The notes under the pieces are model-generated. The model was not told the DNA's origin. It did not search any database and saw only the letters and a program-made list of their open reading frames with translations. A program made the position numbers and the translations under genes. Shown here one piece after another: positions 63,816 to 64,000 of a stretch of DNA of 64,000 nt (the first letter of the stretch is position 1; every line of letters begins with the position of its first letter). The DNA is from Euleptes europaea (lineage: Eukaryota; Chordata; Lepidosauria; Squamata; Sphaerodactylidae). Where the stretch lies: contig NC_079318.1 in NCBI RefSeq assembly GCF_029931775.1, positions 52,586,659 through 52,650,658 of the forward strand, written 5' to 3'.

Positions 63816-64000
63816 TCCTGTAGAAGGCTTATATGGGCGGAAACCATGCTTGCAAACTTTCAAAGAGATCTGGTTAGCTGATGTTATACTGATGGGTTTG
63901 TGGCCTGACAGGTAGTAAGTCTTAGGTTTTAGACAGTACAGGACTAAACACAGTTACTCTTCTATGCCCACTGACTACAATGCTCTCAAAAGGGTGTGAC

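Overview
The window is vertebrate nuclear DNA, almost certainly from a squamate reptile (lizard or gecko). The evidence is the repeat set: a tRNA-derived SINE with a Bov-B-like tail (Sauria SINE type), a 5S rRNA-derived SINE, many CR1 and L2 LINE pieces, a Penelope-like retroelement, and numerous short hAT-like DNA transposons. Coding density is very low. Two host genes can be supported and nearly everything else is introns, intergenic DNA and transposon remains.

Main gene: FLVCR1 (MFS choline/heme transporter) lies on the minus strand. Nine coding exons were placed by splice sites and reading phase between 46335 (start codon) and 20463. Exon boundaries keep frame throughout and give 518 residues of a protein that is about 555 long in human. 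The short last exon (C-terminal tail and 3' UTR) was not found; it should lie below 20463. A CpG-rich first exon and promoter occupy about 45.6-46.9 kb.

Second gene: on the plus strand, head-to-head with FLVCR1, is a small two-exon gene (56865-57105 and 58834-58853) matching SPATA45, followed by a poly(A) signal near 59011. The divergent FLVCR1/SPATA45 pair is, from memory, the same order and orientation as in human.

Layout: 1-7.5 kb, transposon-rich DNA with several hAT MITEs; 7.5-20.4 kb, mostly unique AT-rich DNA downstream of FLVCR1 that may hold its last exon and 3' UTR; 20.4-46.3 kb, FLVCR1 exons and introns, with an LTR-element fossil (21.2-22.6 kb), a solo LTR (25.2 kb), a nested L2/hAT cluster (28.4-30.7 kb), a possible LTR (34.6 kb) and a broken Penelope-like element carrying two further insertions (39.3-42.6 kb); 46.3-47.2 kb, promoter with an inverted-repeat insertion; 47.7-48.2 kb, a large foldback; 48.5-51.0 kb, diverged tandem duplicates; 52-55 kb, hAT and CR1 pieces; 56.3-59.0 kb, SPATA45 and two SINEs; 59-64 kb, a MITE, an L2 reverse-transcriptase fragment and another LINE 3' end.

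No clearly new biological system was found. The most informative observations are the exact 8-bp target duplications that class the commonest short repeat as hAT-like, a near-perfect 73-bp hairpin in an FLVCR1 intron, an inverted-repeat element with a 12-bp target duplication just upstream of FLVCR1, and the nested Penelope locus.
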